Of a stretch of DNA of 64,000 nucleotides, positions 36,135 to 44,974 are shown one piece after another (position 1 is the first letter of the stretch; the number at the start of each line of letters is the position of its first letter). Both the position numbers and the translations under genes were made by a program. Where the stretch lies: positions 62,001 through 126,000 of the forward strand of contig NZ_JACEZS010000006.1 in assembly GCF_014042365.1 (NCBI RefSeq). The letters are read 5' to 3'. The notes under the pieces are model-generated. The model was given only the letters and a program-made list of their open reading frames with translations. It was not told where the DNA came from and ran no database searches. The DNA comes from Rugamonas fusca. GTDB lineage: Bacteria > Pseudomonadota > Gammaproteobacteria > Burkholderiales > Burkholderiaceae_D.

Positions 36135-38242
36135 ATGCCCTGAGCAACCTGAAACTGCCTGCCTGGATGCAGGGCCTGGCCAAAGGCGCCAACAAGAGCC
36201 TGGCCGCGCCCATCCTGATCGTCATGCTGCTGGCGATGATGGTGCTGCCGCTGCCGGCCTTCGTGCTCGACCTGTTCTTCAGCTTCAATATCGCGCTGGC
36301 CATCATCGTGCTGCTGACCAGCCTGTACACGGTCAAGCCGCTGGACTTCATGGCCTTTCCCACCATCCTGCTGGTGTCGACCATGCTGCGCCTGTCGCTG
36401 AACGTGGCCTCGACCCGCGTGGTGCTGACGGAAGGCCACACGGGCGCGGACGCGGCCGGCAAGGTGATCGAAGCGTTCGGCCACTTCCTGATCGGTGGCA
36501 ACTACGCGGTCGGTATCGTCGTGTTCGTCATCCTCACCATCATCAACTTCACCGTCGTCACCAAGGGCGCGGGCCGTATCGCCGAGGTGGGCGCCCGCTT
36601 CGCACTGGACGCCATGCCCGGCAAGCAGATGGCGATCGACGCCGACCTCAACGCCGGCCTGATCGGCGAAGCGGAAGCGCGCAAGCGCCGCAGCGAAGTG
36701 GCGCAGGAAGCGGAATTTTACGGCGCCATGGACGGTGCCAGTAAGTATGTGCGCGGCGACGCCGTGGCCGGCATCCTGGTGACGGTCATCAACGTGGTGG
36801 GCGGCTTGCTGGTGGGCTTATTACAGCACGATATGTCGTTCGCCGACGCGATCAAGAACTACACGCTGCTGGCCATCGGTGACGGCCTGGTGGCACAGAT
36901 TCCCTCGCTGGTCATTTCGACGGCGGCCGGTATCGTCGTCTCGCGCGTGGCCAGCGAGCAGGACATTGGCGGCCAGGTGATCGGCCAGCTGTTCGCCAAG
37001 CCCCAGGTGCTGTACATCACGGGCGCCATCATCGGCGGCATGGGCCTGATTCCGGGCATGCCCAACCTGGTGTTCCTGCTGTTGTCCAGCATCCTGGTCG
37101 GCGCCGGCTGGCTGCTGACGCGGCGCGCCAGCAGCGCCGCCACGGCCGCCGAGGCCGCGCCGGAGGCGCCGCCGCCGGCCGCGCCCGAGCAGGAAGAGGC
37201 GACCTGGCAGGACATCATGCCGGTCGACACGCTGGGCCTGGAAGTGGGCTACCGCCTGATTCCGCTGGTCGACAAGACCCAGGGCGGCGAGTTGCTCAAG
37301 CGCATCAAGGGTATCCGCAAGAAGTTCGCGCAGGAAGTCGGTTTCCTGGCGCCACCGGTGCATATCCGCGACAACCTGGAACTGAAGCCATCGGCCTACC
37401 GCATCACGCTCAAGGGCGTGGAAGTGGGCACGGGCGAAGCGTTCAACGGCCAGTTCCTGGCCATCAATCCGGGCATGGCCAGCGGCACCTTGCCGGGCCT
37501 GGTGACCACCGATCCCGCGTTCGGCCTGCCGGCCACCTGGATCGACGCCGGCCTGCGCGACCAGGCCCAGACCATGGGCTACACGGTGGTCGACGCCGGC
37601 ACGGTGGTGGCCACCCACCTGAACCACCTGATCACCACCCATGCGTCGGAACTGCTGGGCCGGGCCGAGGTGCAAGCCTTGCTCGATCACCTGGGCAAGG
37701 ACGCGCCCAAGCTGGTGGAGGACCTGGTGCCGAAGATGGTGTCGCTGTCGACCTTGCAGAAAGTATTGCAGAACCTGCTCGTCGAAGGCGTGCACATCCG
37801 CGACATGCGCACCATCATCGAGACGCTGGCCGAGCACACCGTGCACACGCAAGACCCGAACGACTTGACGGCGCTGGTGCGCATCGCGCTGGGCCGGGCC
37901 ATCGTACAGCAACTGTTCCCCGGTGCCGGCGAACTGTCCGTGATGACGCTCGATAACCGCCTGGAGCGCTTGCTGATGCAGGCGTTGTCGGCCAGCGGCC
38001 CGGATGGCGCCGGCATCGAGCCGGGCCTGGCTGACACCATCGCCCAGCAGGCACAGGCGGCCGCCACCCAGCAGGAAGCGCTGGGATTGACGCCGGTGCT
38101 GCTGGTGCCGGGGCCGTTGCGCGCCTTGCTGTCGCGTTTCCTGCGCCGCGCCTTGCCGCAGCTGAAAGTGCTGTCGCATGCGGAGATTCCGGAAACCAAG
38201 ACCATCCGCGTGACGTCGCTGGTGGGCGGCCAGCCGGCCTGA
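36131..38242 (+). CDS. flhA: Flagellar export gate protein FlhA
   Basis: This 703-residue protein is the largest export-gate component. The N-terminal half (about 15-330) contains about eight membrane segments and the conserved cytoplasmic loop with KGAGRIAEVGARFALDAMPG; the C-terminal half (about 360-700) forms the nonameric cytoplasmic ring that receives chaperone-substrate complexes. An Ala/Pro-rich linker lies near 335-360. It overlaps flhB by four bases. In related genomes flhF normally follows; here an Rpn-type gene intervenes. Confidence 0.97.
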   Translation: MNALSNLKLPAWMQGLAKGANKSLAAPILIVMLLAMMVLPLPAFVLDLFFSFNIALAIIVLLTSLYTVKPLDFMAFPTILLVSTMLRLSLNVASTRVVLTEGHTGADAAGKVIEAFGHFLIGGNYAVGIVVFVILTIINFTVVTKGAGRIAEVGARFALDAMPGKQMAIDADLNAGLIGEAEARKRRSEVAQEAEFYGAMDGASKYVRGDAVAGILVTVINVVGGLLVGLLQHDMSFADAIKNYTLLAIGDGLVAQIPSLVISTAAGIVVSRVASEQDIGGQVIGQLFAKPQVLYITGAIIGGMGLIPGMPNLVFLLLSSILVGAGWLLTRRASSAATAAEAAPEAPPPAAPEQEEATWQDIMPVDTLGLEVGYRLIPLVDKTQGGELLKRIKGIRKKFAQEVGFLAPPVHIRDNLELKPSAYRITLKGVEVGTGEAFNGQFLAINPGMASGTLPGLVTTDPAFGLPATWIDAGLRDQAQTMGYTVVDAGTVVATHLNHLITTHASELLGRAEVQALLDHLGKDAPKLVEDLVPKMVSLSTLQKVLQNLLVEGVHIRDMRTIIETLAEHTVHTQDPNDLTALVRIALGRAIVQQLFPGAGELSVMTLDNRLERLLMQALSASGPDGAGIEPGLADTIAQQAQAAATQQEALGLTPVLLVPGPLRALLSRFLRRALPQLKVLSHAEIPETKTIRVTSLVGGQPA

Positions 38243-38315
38243 TGCAGCACCGTCCCCCGCGCGGTCCCTTGCGCGCGCGCACGGGGCCGCGCCGCAGCCA
38301 GCCTAGACTGGGCCC

Positions 38316-39329
38316 ATGGCCCCCACTCAGGACGACTACGACACGCCATGGAAAGACGCAGTCACGCGCTATTTTCCGGCCTTCATGGCGTTCTTCTTCC
38401 CACAAGCCCACCGGCAAATCGACTGGCGGCGGCCGCACGATTTTCTGGATCAGGAATTGGCGCAACTGGCGCGCGACGGCGAACTGGGCAAACGGCTGGC
38501 CGACCGGCTGGTGCGGGTCTACACGCATGACGGCGGCCAGCGGTGGGTGCTGATCCACCTCGAGGTGCAGGGCAGGCGAGAGCGTGCGTTCGCGGAGCGG
38601 ATATTTTCCTATCATTACCGCACTTACGACCGCTTCCGCCGTCCCGTCGCCAGCCTGGTGCTGCTGACCGACGACAGTCCGCGCTGGCGGCCCCATCGCT
38701 TCTGCTACCAGCTATTCGGTTGCCAGATACAGCTGGACTTCAGCGTGGTCAAACTGAGCGATTACGCGCCACGGATCGAGCAGTTGCTCAGGCAATCGAA
38801 TCCGTTCGGACTGGTGGCGGCGGCCCATTTGCTCACGCGCCAAACCCGCGGCGACGCGGCGCGCCGCCATGCAGCCAAATGGCGGCTGACGCGCTTGCTG
38901 TATGCGCGGGATTGGGACAAACAACGTATCATAGACTTGTACGTGTTGATCGACTGGGTGATGCGCCTGCCTCCCGAACTGGAGCTGGTCTTGTGGCGCG
39001 ACATTCAAACGCTGGAAAGGGAGCAGGCCATGCGATATGTGAGTTCGGTTGAGAGAATAGGCATGGAGAAGGGGCGCGAGGAAGGCTTGCGGGAAGGACG
39101 GCAGGAGGGGCGGCAGGAAGGGCGGCAGGAAGGGCGGCAGGAAGGGCGGCAGGAAGGGCGGCAGGAAGGGCGCTCGGAATTGCTCGCCTTGCTCATCGAA
39201 ACCCGTTTCGGCAGCGTGCCGCCCGCCATCCGCGCGCGCCTCGCCGCCGCTGATACCGGGGAGCTCGACGCTTGGGCCAGGAAACTGTTCAGCGCCACCA
39301 GCCTGGACGAGGTATTTGGCGGGGCCTGA
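38316..39329 (+). CDS. Rpn/PD-(D/E)XK nuclease family protein
   Basis: This 337-residue protein resembles Rpn-type (recombination-promoting nuclease, formerly 'putative transposase') and DUF4351 proteins. A nuclease core around IHLEVQG provides the E-x-Q of a PD-(D/E)XK active site; a helical middle follows; then a charged EGRQ repeat (residues about 260-287) and a C-terminal helical tail. Members promote RecA-independent recombination or act in phage defence. It sits between flhA and flhF, 73 bases after flhA. Base composition looks like its neighbours. The number of EGRQ units may vary between strains. Confidence 0.78.
   Translation: MAPTQDDYDTPWKDAVTRYFPAFMAFFFPQAHRQIDWRRPHDFLDQELAQLARDGELGKRLADRLVRVYTHDGGQRWVLIHLEVQGRRERAFAERIFSYHYRTYDRFRRPVASLVLLTDDSPRWRPHRFCYQLFGCQIQLDFSVVKLSDYAPRIEQLLRQSNPFGLVAAAHLLTRQTRGDAARRHAAKWRLTRLLYARDWDKQRIIDLYVLIDWVMRLPPELELVLWRDIQTLEREQAMRYVSSVERIGMEKGREEGLREGRQEGRQEGRQEGRQEGRQEGRQEGRSELLALLIETRFGSVPPAIRARLAAADTGELDAWARKLFSATSLDEVFGGA
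39093..39176 (+). repeat. 12-base in-frame tandem repeat (EGRQ units)
   Basis: Seven consecutive 12-base units encode EGRQ six times and EGRS once. The central copies are identical (GAAGGGCGGCAG). Because the unit is a multiple of three, copy-number change would alter length without breaking the frame. Confidence 0.92.
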
Positions 39330-39507
39330 CCACATCACTGGCCACTGGCCATCCTGCTGCGCGCCCATCGTCGCGCGGGCAACGCTGAAATACGGCCCAT
39401 TTCCACCCCTGTTCATCGGATCGTTTCCTTGGTGCATCGTCAATAATGACACTGTCAGAGCAAAGGCGCCTCATGTCGAAGGCGCGGCGCTCAAGTAACA
39501 GGAGTCG

Positions 39508-39570
39508 ATGATGATGGCCAAACCACTTTCCCAACCACGCGCTGCCCTTGCCCAGGGGAGCCGGCCATGA
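39508..39570 (+). CDS. Possible 20-residue leader peptide overlapping flhF
   Basis: A small frame with three consecutive ATG codons follows a good CAGGAG site and ends in a TGA that overlaps the flhF start (ATGA). The peptide begins MMMAKPLSQP. Length and codon content do not prove translation, but the ribosome site plus stop-start overlap suggest coupling to flhF. The flhF ATG itself is preceded by CAGGGGAG, so flhF may not need it. Confidence 0.35.
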   Translation: MMMAKPLSQPRAALAQGSRP

Positions 39571-40925
39571 ACGTCAAGAAATTCACCGCGCCCACCTCGC
39601 GCGAGGCGCTGCGCAAGGTGCGCGAGGCGCTCGGCCCCGACGCCGTGATCCTGTCCAACCGCCAGGCTGATGGCGAGGTGGAGATCCTGGCGCTGGCCAA
39701 TGACGACGCCGCCTCGCTGGCCTCGCCCGCGCCGCAATCGCCGATGGCCGCACCGCGTCCGCAGCTGGAGCTGCCGCCGGCCGCGCCGGCGCCCATGATG
39801 CCGGCGCAACCGGCGCGCCGCGTGGTGGCCTCGCCTTCGTCCTACGCCTCGGCCACGGCCGCCGCCGCCGCCCCGTCCCAGCCGCGCGCCGCCGCGCTCG
39901 ACATGGAACGCATTTCGGAAATGGTGGCCGCCGCCGTCGCCAGCGCCAAGCAGAACGCGGCCGCCGAAATGAGTGGCATGATGAACGAGATCCGCGCCAT
40001 GCGCGGCATGATGGAAACCCAGTTGGCCGAGATCGCCTGGGGCTCGACCCAGCAGCGCGAACCGCACAAGGCGGCCGTGCTGCGCGAGATGCTGGCGGCC
40101 GGCTTCTCGGCCAGCCTGGCGCGTTACCTGATCGAAAAGCTGCCGGCCAGCCGCGACGCGGCCGACAGCATGCGCTGGATTAAGACCGTGTTGACCCGTA
40201 ACCTGAGCACCATGGCCAACGAGGACGCGCTGATCGCCCAGGGCGGCGTGTTCGCGCTGGTGGGCCCCACCGGCGTGGGCAAGACCACCAGCACGGCCAA
40301 GCTGGCCGCGCGTTGCGTGATGCGCCATGGCGCCGACAAGCTGGCCCTGATCACGACGGACGCCTACCGTATCGGCGCCCACGAGCAACTGCGCATCTAC
40401 GGCAAGATCCTCGGCGTGATGGTGCACTCGGTGAAGGACGAAGCCGACCTGCGCATCGCCCTGAAGGAATTGAAGAACAAGCATACGGTGCTGATCGACA
40501 CGGTGGGCGTGAGCCAGCGCGACCAGATGGTGACGGAGCAGGTGGCCATGCTGCAAGGCGCGGGCGCTGACGTCAAGCGCGTGCTGTGCCTGAACGCCAC
40601 GGCCACCCAGGAAACCTTGAATGAAGTGGTGCGCGCCTACCAGGGCAGCGGCCTGGCCGGCTGCATCATGACCAAGCTCGACGAGGCGGCCGCCATCGGC
40701 AACGTGCTCGACGTGGTGATCCGCCAGAAACTGAACCTGTTCTACGTCTCCAACGGCCAGCGCGTGCCGGAAGACCTGCACCTGGCCGACCCGGCCTGGC
40801 TGATCGACCGCGCCTTCAAGCTCAAACGCGACGCCATCCCCGGCCAGTACCTGGACGCGGAATTGCCGCTGCTGATGTCCAACGCCGGCGCCGACGGCTC
40901 GCTGCGCGAGGTGCACCTTGGCTAA
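39567..40925 (+). CDS. flhF: Flagellar biosynthesis SRP-type GTPase FlhF
   Basis: This 452-residue GTPase sets where polar flagella are built. It has a short conserved N-terminus (MNVKKFTAPTSREALRKVRE), a long Ala/Pro-rich B region (about 45-160), a helical N domain and an SRP GTPase G domain with P-loop GPTGVGKTT (233-241), DTVGVSQRD and the TKLDEA specificity motif. All G motifs look intact. It overlaps flhG/fleN by 8 bases. FlhF with FlhG is the signature of regulated flagellar position and number. Confidence 0.95.
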   Translation: MNVKKFTAPTSREALRKVREALGPDAVILSNRQADGEVEILALANDDAASLASPAPQSPMAAPRPQLELPPAAPAPMMPAQPARRVVASPSSYASATAAAAAPSQPRAAALDMERISEMVAAAVASAKQNAAAEMSGMMNEIRAMRGMMETQLAEIAWGSTQQREPHKAAVLREMLAAGFSASLARYLIEKLPASRDAADSMRWIKTVLTRNLSTMANEDALIAQGGVFALVGPTGVGKTTSTAKLAARCVMRHGADKLALITTDAYRIGAHEQLRIYGKILGVMVHSVKDEADLRIALKELKNKHTVLIDTVGVSQRDQMVTEQVAMLQGAGADVKRVLCLNATATQETLNEVVRAYQGSGLAGCIMTKLDEAAAIGNVLDVVIRQKLNLFYVSNGQRVPEDLHLADPAWLIDRAFKLKRDAIPGQYLDAELPLLMSNAGADGSLREVHLG

Positions 40926-41742
40926 CTTCGATTTCGACCAGGCCGAAGGCCTGCGCCGGATGCTGGCCGGCCCCACGCCACGCATCGTCACCTTCCTGTC
41001 GGCCACGCCGCAGGACGACAAGGCCGCCATGCTGGTCAACCTGGGCGCCTCGCTGGCCCGGGCCGGCAACGACGTGCTGCTGATGGATGCCTGCGCCAGT
41101 GCCCATGGCGTGGCCTCGCGCCTGGGACTGGACGGCGGCGCCAGCCTGCTCGATGTGGCGCGCCAGGAGTGCGCCCTGAACCAGGTGCTGTACGAGGCGC
41201 CGCAAGGCTTCACGGTGGCCTCGATGACGCGCGGCGAAGCGCGCCGCGGCCCGGACGAGGCACGCCGGCTGGCCAAGGCCTTCGACGTGCTGGTCAGGCA
41301 AAAAGACATGGTGATCGTCGATGGCGAATGCGACGGTGGCGCCTTCCCCGTGCCCGTCATGGCCAGCGCCGAGATCGTGGTGCAAGTGTCCAACAACGCC
41401 CGCTCGATCACGGCCGCCTACGCCATGATCAAGCGCCTGAACCATGAACTGGGCCGGCGTCCGTTCGGAATTCTCGTCACCGGGGCTTCCGAAACGGAAG
41501 CAAAGGTGGTATACGATAACATGGCGCAAGCGGCGAGCCGTTACCTGGCGGTCAACCTGGTTTCCATGGGCTCGGTGCCGGCCGACGAATACCTGCAGCG
41601 GGCTGCGCGCCTGGGGCGGGCCGTGGTCGACGCCTTCCCGCTGGCCGGCGCCTCGGTCGCGTTTCGTCAACTGGCGCGGCGGTTTGCGCTGGCCGGCTCG
41701 CCTTCCATCCGCGCGGGGAGCCATAACCATATCAGCGCCTAA
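40918..41742 (+). CDS. fleN: Flagellar number regulator FlhG/FleN with a degenerate nucleotide site
   Basis: This 274-residue protein is a MinD/ParA-like protein that normally limits flagellar number by acting with FlhF. The fold is recognisable: N-terminal DQAEGLRRML, then the strand VTFLSATP, LLMDAC, and the C-terminal part with RSITAAYAMIKRLN. The deviant Walker A motif KGGxGKT of active family members is replaced by ATPQDDKA, and the LLDAD motif reads LMDAC. ATP binding is therefore doubtful. It begins with TTG (ribosome site GAGGTG) and overlaps the end of flhF. Seventeen bases separate it from fliA. Confidence 0.86.
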   Translation: MANFDFDQAEGLRRMLAGPTPRIVTFLSATPQDDKAAMLVNLGASLARAGNDVLLMDACASAHGVASRLGLDGGASLLDVARQECALNQVLYEAPQGFTVASMTRGEARRGPDEARRLAKAFDVLVRQKDMVIVDGECDGGAFPVPVMASAEIVVQVSNNARSITAAYAMIKRLNHELGRRPFGILVTGASETEAKVVYDNMAQAASRYLAVNLVSMGSVPADEYLQRAARLGRAVVDAFPLAGASVAFRQLARRFALAGSPSIRAGSHNHISA

Positions 41743-41758
41743 CGAATAACAAGAATTT

Positions 41759-42490
41759 ATGTACACGGTCAAAGGGAAACCGAGCAAAGACAGCTTGCTG
41801 ACGGAGCACATGCCGTTGGTCAAGCGCCTGGCCCATCAGATGAAGGCCAAGCTGCCGCCCAGCGTGGAGGTGGACGACCTGGTCCAGGCCGGCATGATAG
41901 GCTTGCTCGACGCCATCACCCGTTATGAGGAAACCCATGGCGCCCAGTTCGAAACCTATGCCGTGCTGCGCATCCGTGGCGCCATGCTCGACGAGTTGCG
42001 CAACAGCGACTGGCTGCCCCGTTCCATGCGCCAGAACATGCGCAAGATTGAAACGGCCATGAGCACGTTGCAGCAGCGCCTGGGCCACCCGCCCACGGAA
42101 TCGGAAGTGGCCAAGATGCTCAAGATGTCGCTGGCCGACTACCAGGAAATGCTGTCCGACGGTGGCGGCCACCAGCTGGTCTACTACGAGGATTTCCACG
42201 ACGACGATGGCAACGACAGCTTCCTCGACCGCTATTGCTCGGACGAGGACAGCGATCCGCTGCGTTCGCTGCTCGACGGCGACTTCCGCCAGGCCGTGAT
42301 CGACGCCATCGACGCCTTGCCGCCGCGCGAGAAGATCCTGATGGGCCTGTACTACGAAGAGGAATTGAACTTGAAGGAAATCGGCGCCGTCATGGGCGTA
42401 TCGGAATCGCGCGTGTCGCAGTTGCACACGCAAGCCGTCGCGCGGCTGCGCGCCACCTTACGGGAGCGGTCTTGGACTGGGCCAGCGTAG
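41759..42490 (+). CDS. fliA: RNA polymerase sigma-28 factor FliA
   Basis: This 243-residue sigma factor drives late flagellar genes. Region 2 is seen from VKRLAHQMKAKLPP to RIRGAMLDELRNSDWLPRS (about 20-85), region 3 follows, and region 4 has LKEIGAVMGVSESRVSQLHTQAVARLR near the C-terminus. Its antagonist FlgM is encoded 2 kb downstream, and two sites matching the sigma-28 consensus are visible (before flgM and flgK). The last 19 bases overlap the start of the stator gene motC. Confidence 0.97.
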   Translation: MYTVKGKPSKDSLLTEHMPLVKRLAHQMKAKLPPSVEVDDLVQAGMIGLLDAITRYEETHGAQFETYAVLRIRGAMLDELRNSDWLPRSMRQNMRKIETAMSTLQQRLGHPPTESEVAKMLKMSLADYQEMLSDGGGHQLVYYEDFHDDDGNDSFLDRYCSDEDSDPLRSLLDGDFRQAVIDAIDALPPREKILMGLYYEEELNLKEIGAVMGVSESRVSQLHTQAVARLRATLRERSWTGPA

Positions 42491-43218
42491 CCGGGGTGTT
42501 GCTGGCGCTGGCCGGCATCCTCGTCGGCCAGGGGCTGGAAGGGGGCAAGCTGGGGTCTTTGGTCCAGCCGGCCGCGTTCGCCATCGTCATCGTCGGCACC
42601 TTCGGCGCCGTGCTGCTGCAGACCCGGCCGCCCACGTTCTGGCGCGGGCTGCGCATGCTGCGCCTGGTGTTCTCGCCGCCGCCGGACAACCGCGCCGCCC
42701 TGGCGCGCGAGATCAACGCCTGGAACCTGGCGGCGCGGCGCGATGGCTTGCTGGCGCTGGAGCGCTACATGCTCGCCTCCAAGGACAAATTCAACGCCAA
42801 GGGCTTGCGCCTGATCGTGGACGGCATCGCGCCCGACAAGCTGCGCCACATCCTGGACACGGAAATCACGGCCTACGAGACGGAGCAGCGGCAAGCCGTG
42901 CGGATCTGGGAATCGGCGGCCGGCTATGCGCCCACCATCGGCATCCTGGGCGCCGTGCTGGGCCTGATCCACGTGATGGAAAACCTGACCGACCCCAGCA
43001 AGCTCGGTTCGGGCATCGCCGTCGCCTTCGTCTCCACCATCTACGGCGTGGGGCTGGCCAACCTGTTCCTGTACCCGGTGGCCAACAAGCTCAAGGCCAT
43101 CGTCACCCAGGCCGTGCACCAGCAGGAGATCGCGGCGGCCGTGTTCCACGACATCGCCACCGGCGACCATACGCGCGTGATCGACGAGCGCGTGGCCACG
43201 CTGCTGCGGGAACACTGA
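42472..43218 (+). CDS. motC: Flagellar motor stator protein MotC (MotA family)
   Basis: This 248-residue protein belongs to the MotA/ExbB proton channel family with four membrane segments: two near residues 4-22 and 30-50, two near 145-200 including YAPTIGILGAVLGLIHVM. The best start is a TTG at 42472 with GGGAG seven bases upstream, inside the end of fliA. The name MotC follows the conserved flhF-fleN-fliA-motCD order known in Pseudomonas, where MotCD is a second stator; a motAB pair would be elsewhere. Its partner motD begins 1 base after its stop. Confidence 0.9.
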   Translation: MDWASVAGVLLALAGILVGQGLEGGKLGSLVQPAAFAIVIVGTFGAVLLQTRPPTFWRGLRMLRLVFSPPPDNRAALAREINAWNLAARRDGLLALERYMLASKDKFNAKGLRLIVDGIAPDKLRHILDTEITAYETEQRQAVRIWESAAGYAPTIGILGAVLGLIHVMENLTDPSKLGSGIAVAFVSTIYGVGLANLFLYPVANKLKAIVTQAVHQQEIAAAVFHDIATGDHTRVIDERVATLLREH

Positions 43219-43219
43219 C

Positions 43220-43996
43220 ATGCAGTACCGGCGCGCGCGCAGGAAGTTCGACGAGGAGGTGGAGAACCCGGAGCGCTGGCTGATCTCGTATTCCGATTTC
43301 ATCACGCTGCTGTTCGCGTTCTTCGTCGTCATGTATGCCGCCTCCTCGGTCAATATCGGCAAGTACAAGGTATTCTCGGACGCGCTGGGCGACGCTTTTG
43401 GCGGCGCCGGCGCGGCCAAGCCCATCACCACCCAGGTGCAGAACCTGCCCATCCCCAATCCCGGCCTGCGCCGGCGCACCGAATTGCTGCGCAAGGAAAA
43501 GGAGCACATGACCAAGCTGGCCCAGGATCTGCTGTCCACGCTGGCGCCGCTGGTCAAGGAAGGCAAGGTGCGGGTGACGCAGAACAGCCGCGGGGTCAGC
43601 GTGGAGATCAACGCCAGCGTGCTGTTCGATCCGGGCGACGCGCGCCTGACGGCCGAATCGACGGAAGCGCTGCGCGCCGTGGCCGTGCTGCTCAAGGATG
43701 ACGGCCACGACGTGCAGGTGGAAGGGCATACGGACAACCAGCCCATCCGCAATACCCTATATCCCTCGAACTGGGAACTGTCATCCGTGCGCGCGGCCAG
43801 CGTGGTGCGGCTGTTCATCGACGCCGGCGTGGCGCCGACGCGGCTGACGGCCGTCGGCCACGCGGCCAATCATCCGGTGGCGTCCAACGCCTCGTCCGAG
43901 GGCCGGGCCCGCAACCGCCGGGTGGCCGTGACCATCCTGTCCGGCTTGCCCGATACGGTGACGGAATTGCCGACGCCGGCCATCAAGCCGCAATAA
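43220..43996 (+). CDS. motD: Flagellar motor stator protein MotD (MotB/OmpA family)
   Basis: This 258-residue stator subunit has a basic N-terminus, one membrane helix (about 24-45) with the proton-carrying aspartate D26 in SYSDFITLL, a linker and a peptidoglycan-binding OmpA-like domain (about 130-245) containing VQVEGHTDNQPI and RVAVTILSG. It anchors the stator to the wall. It lies one base after motC and ends before a strong hairpin shared with the convergent flgN gene. Confidence 0.93.
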   Translation: MQYRRARRKFDEEVENPERWLISYSDFITLLFAFFVVMYAASSVNIGKYKVFSDALGDAFGGAGAAKPITTQVQNLPIPNPGLRRRTELLRKEKEHMTKLAQDLLSTLAPLVKEGKVRVTQNSRGVSVEINASVLFDPGDARLTAESTEALRAVAVLLKDDGHDVQVEGHTDNQPIRNTLYPSNWELSSVRAASVVRLFIDAGVAPTRLTAVGHAANHPVASNASSEGRARNRRVAVTILSGLPDTVTELPTPAIKPQ

Positions 43997-44022
43997 ACGC
44001 GGAAAAAACGGGAACGCAAAAA

Positions 44023-44075
44023 GAGGACGGACCCCAATTTCGCATGGCGAAAATTGGGGTCCGTCCCCTTTTTTC
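44023..44075. terminator. Bidirectional terminator between motD and flgN
   Basis: About 20 bases (44023-44043) pair with 44047-44068 almost perfectly around a tiny loop; T runs follow on the plus strand and A runs precede it, so it works in both directions. The arms contain GGACGGACCCC, resembling the short palindromes at 56961-57232. Confidence 0.9.
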
Positions 44076-44083
44076 TTTTTGGC

Positions 44084-44554
44084 TTAGCCGGCGAAGAAGC
44101 CGCGGCTGGTGGTGGAGGTGGTGGCGTGGCCGCTGGGACCGTAGAAGCTGCTGCTGGCGGCCGCGCGCGGGCGCAGCGCTTGCAGCGCGCCCTGGGTGTG
44201 GCTCATGTGCTTGTTGATCAGCATGCCGTTGATGCGGTTCAGTTCCTTCGCTTCGCGCGTCTGTTCCAGCAGGGTTTGCCACAGGGCGTGGTCGGCGCTG
44301 TCGCCGCGGGCGGCGATCCATTGCGTCATGCCCGCTTCCTGCGGCGCGTAGCCGGCCGCGCCCAGCGCGCCGTGGCGCTGGTTGGCCAGGCTGGCCATGC
44401 GGGCGACCAGGGCCGATTTTTCCGGCGTCAAAGCCGTCAAGCCGTCGATATGGGCGGCCACCAGATGCTGCTGTTCCTGCTTGAGCACGTCCAGCAGGGA
44501 AGTCATGAGGCGCTGTTCTTCGCGCAGCAGTGGCATCGGGTCGACGGTTTGCAT
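44084..44554 (-). CDS. flgN: Flagellar export chaperone FlgN
   Basis: This 156-residue, mostly helical protein has the FlgN pattern: LLREEQRLMTSLLDVLKQEQQHL (residues 9-31), a central helical part and a variable Ser/Gly-rich tail. FlgN escorts the hook-filament junction proteins FlgK and FlgL, both encoded downstream in this window, to the export gate. It follows flgM by 8 bases and shares its sigma-28 promoter. Length is normal. Confidence 0.9.
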   Translation of the reverse strand: MQTVDPMPLLREEQRLMTSLLDVLKQEQQHLVAAHIDGLTALTPEKSALVARMASLANQRHGALGAAGYAPQEAGMTQWIAARGDSADHALWQTLLEQTREAKELNRINGMLINKHMSHTQGALQALRPRAAASSSFYGPSGHATTSTTSRGFFAG

Positions 44555-44562
44555 GGTGAGTC

Positions 44563-44868
44563 CTAACGTTTCCTTGAATGCAGCAGATCCTTGACCGTGT
44601 CCAGCAGGCCGTCCGCCACTTTTTCCGAATTGACCTGGAACTGGCCGTCGGCGATGGCCAGCTTGATGCGTTCGACCTTTTTGGTGTCGAACACGGCGCT
44701 GCCGCCGCCGGCCGCACTGGCCGCCAATGCCTGGCCTTGCGGCGACAGGCGTACATTGTCCGTCGCGGCCGGCGTCGCGGCCGCCTTGTCGGCACCGCGG
44801 GCGTTGGACGCGCCCGCTGGCGACGTCGGCAGGCCGGGGGTGCTCTTGAGTGTATCGTTGATTTTCAC
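44563..44868 (-). CDS. flgM: Anti-sigma-28 factor FlgM
   Basis: This 101-residue protein has a disordered, Ala/Pro/Thr-rich N-terminal half and a C-terminal sigma-28-binding part with KVERIKLAIADGQFQVNSEKVADGLL (residues about 64-89). FlgM holds FliA inactive until the hook is complete, then is exported. Its own gene is preceded by a very good sigma-28 promoter (44917-44943), giving the usual feedback loop. flgN follows in the same transcript. Confidence 0.94.
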   Translation of the reverse strand: MKINDTLKSTPGLPTSPAGASNARGADKAAATPAATDNVRLSPQGQALAASAAGGGSAVFDTKKVERIKLAIADGQFQVNSEKVADGLLDTVKDLLHSRKR

Positions 44869-44916
44869 AGCATCATCCTCGTCTGATCGGAGCCCAGGAC
44901 TCCGGGATATGAGTCT

Positions 44917-44943
44917 ATAACGGCGTCGCTTGAATAAACTTTA
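44917..44943 (-). promoter_or_regulatory. Sigma-28 (FliA) promoter of flgMN
   Basis: On the minus strand it reads TAAAGTTT, 11 bases, GCCGTTAT. This matches the sigma-28 consensus TAAAGTTT-N11-GCCGATAA with one or two differences. It lies about 50 bases upstream of the flgM start codon. Confidence 0.88.
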
Positions 44944-44974
44944 GCGCGTCTTGCCGCATAGAACCCATATTTCT

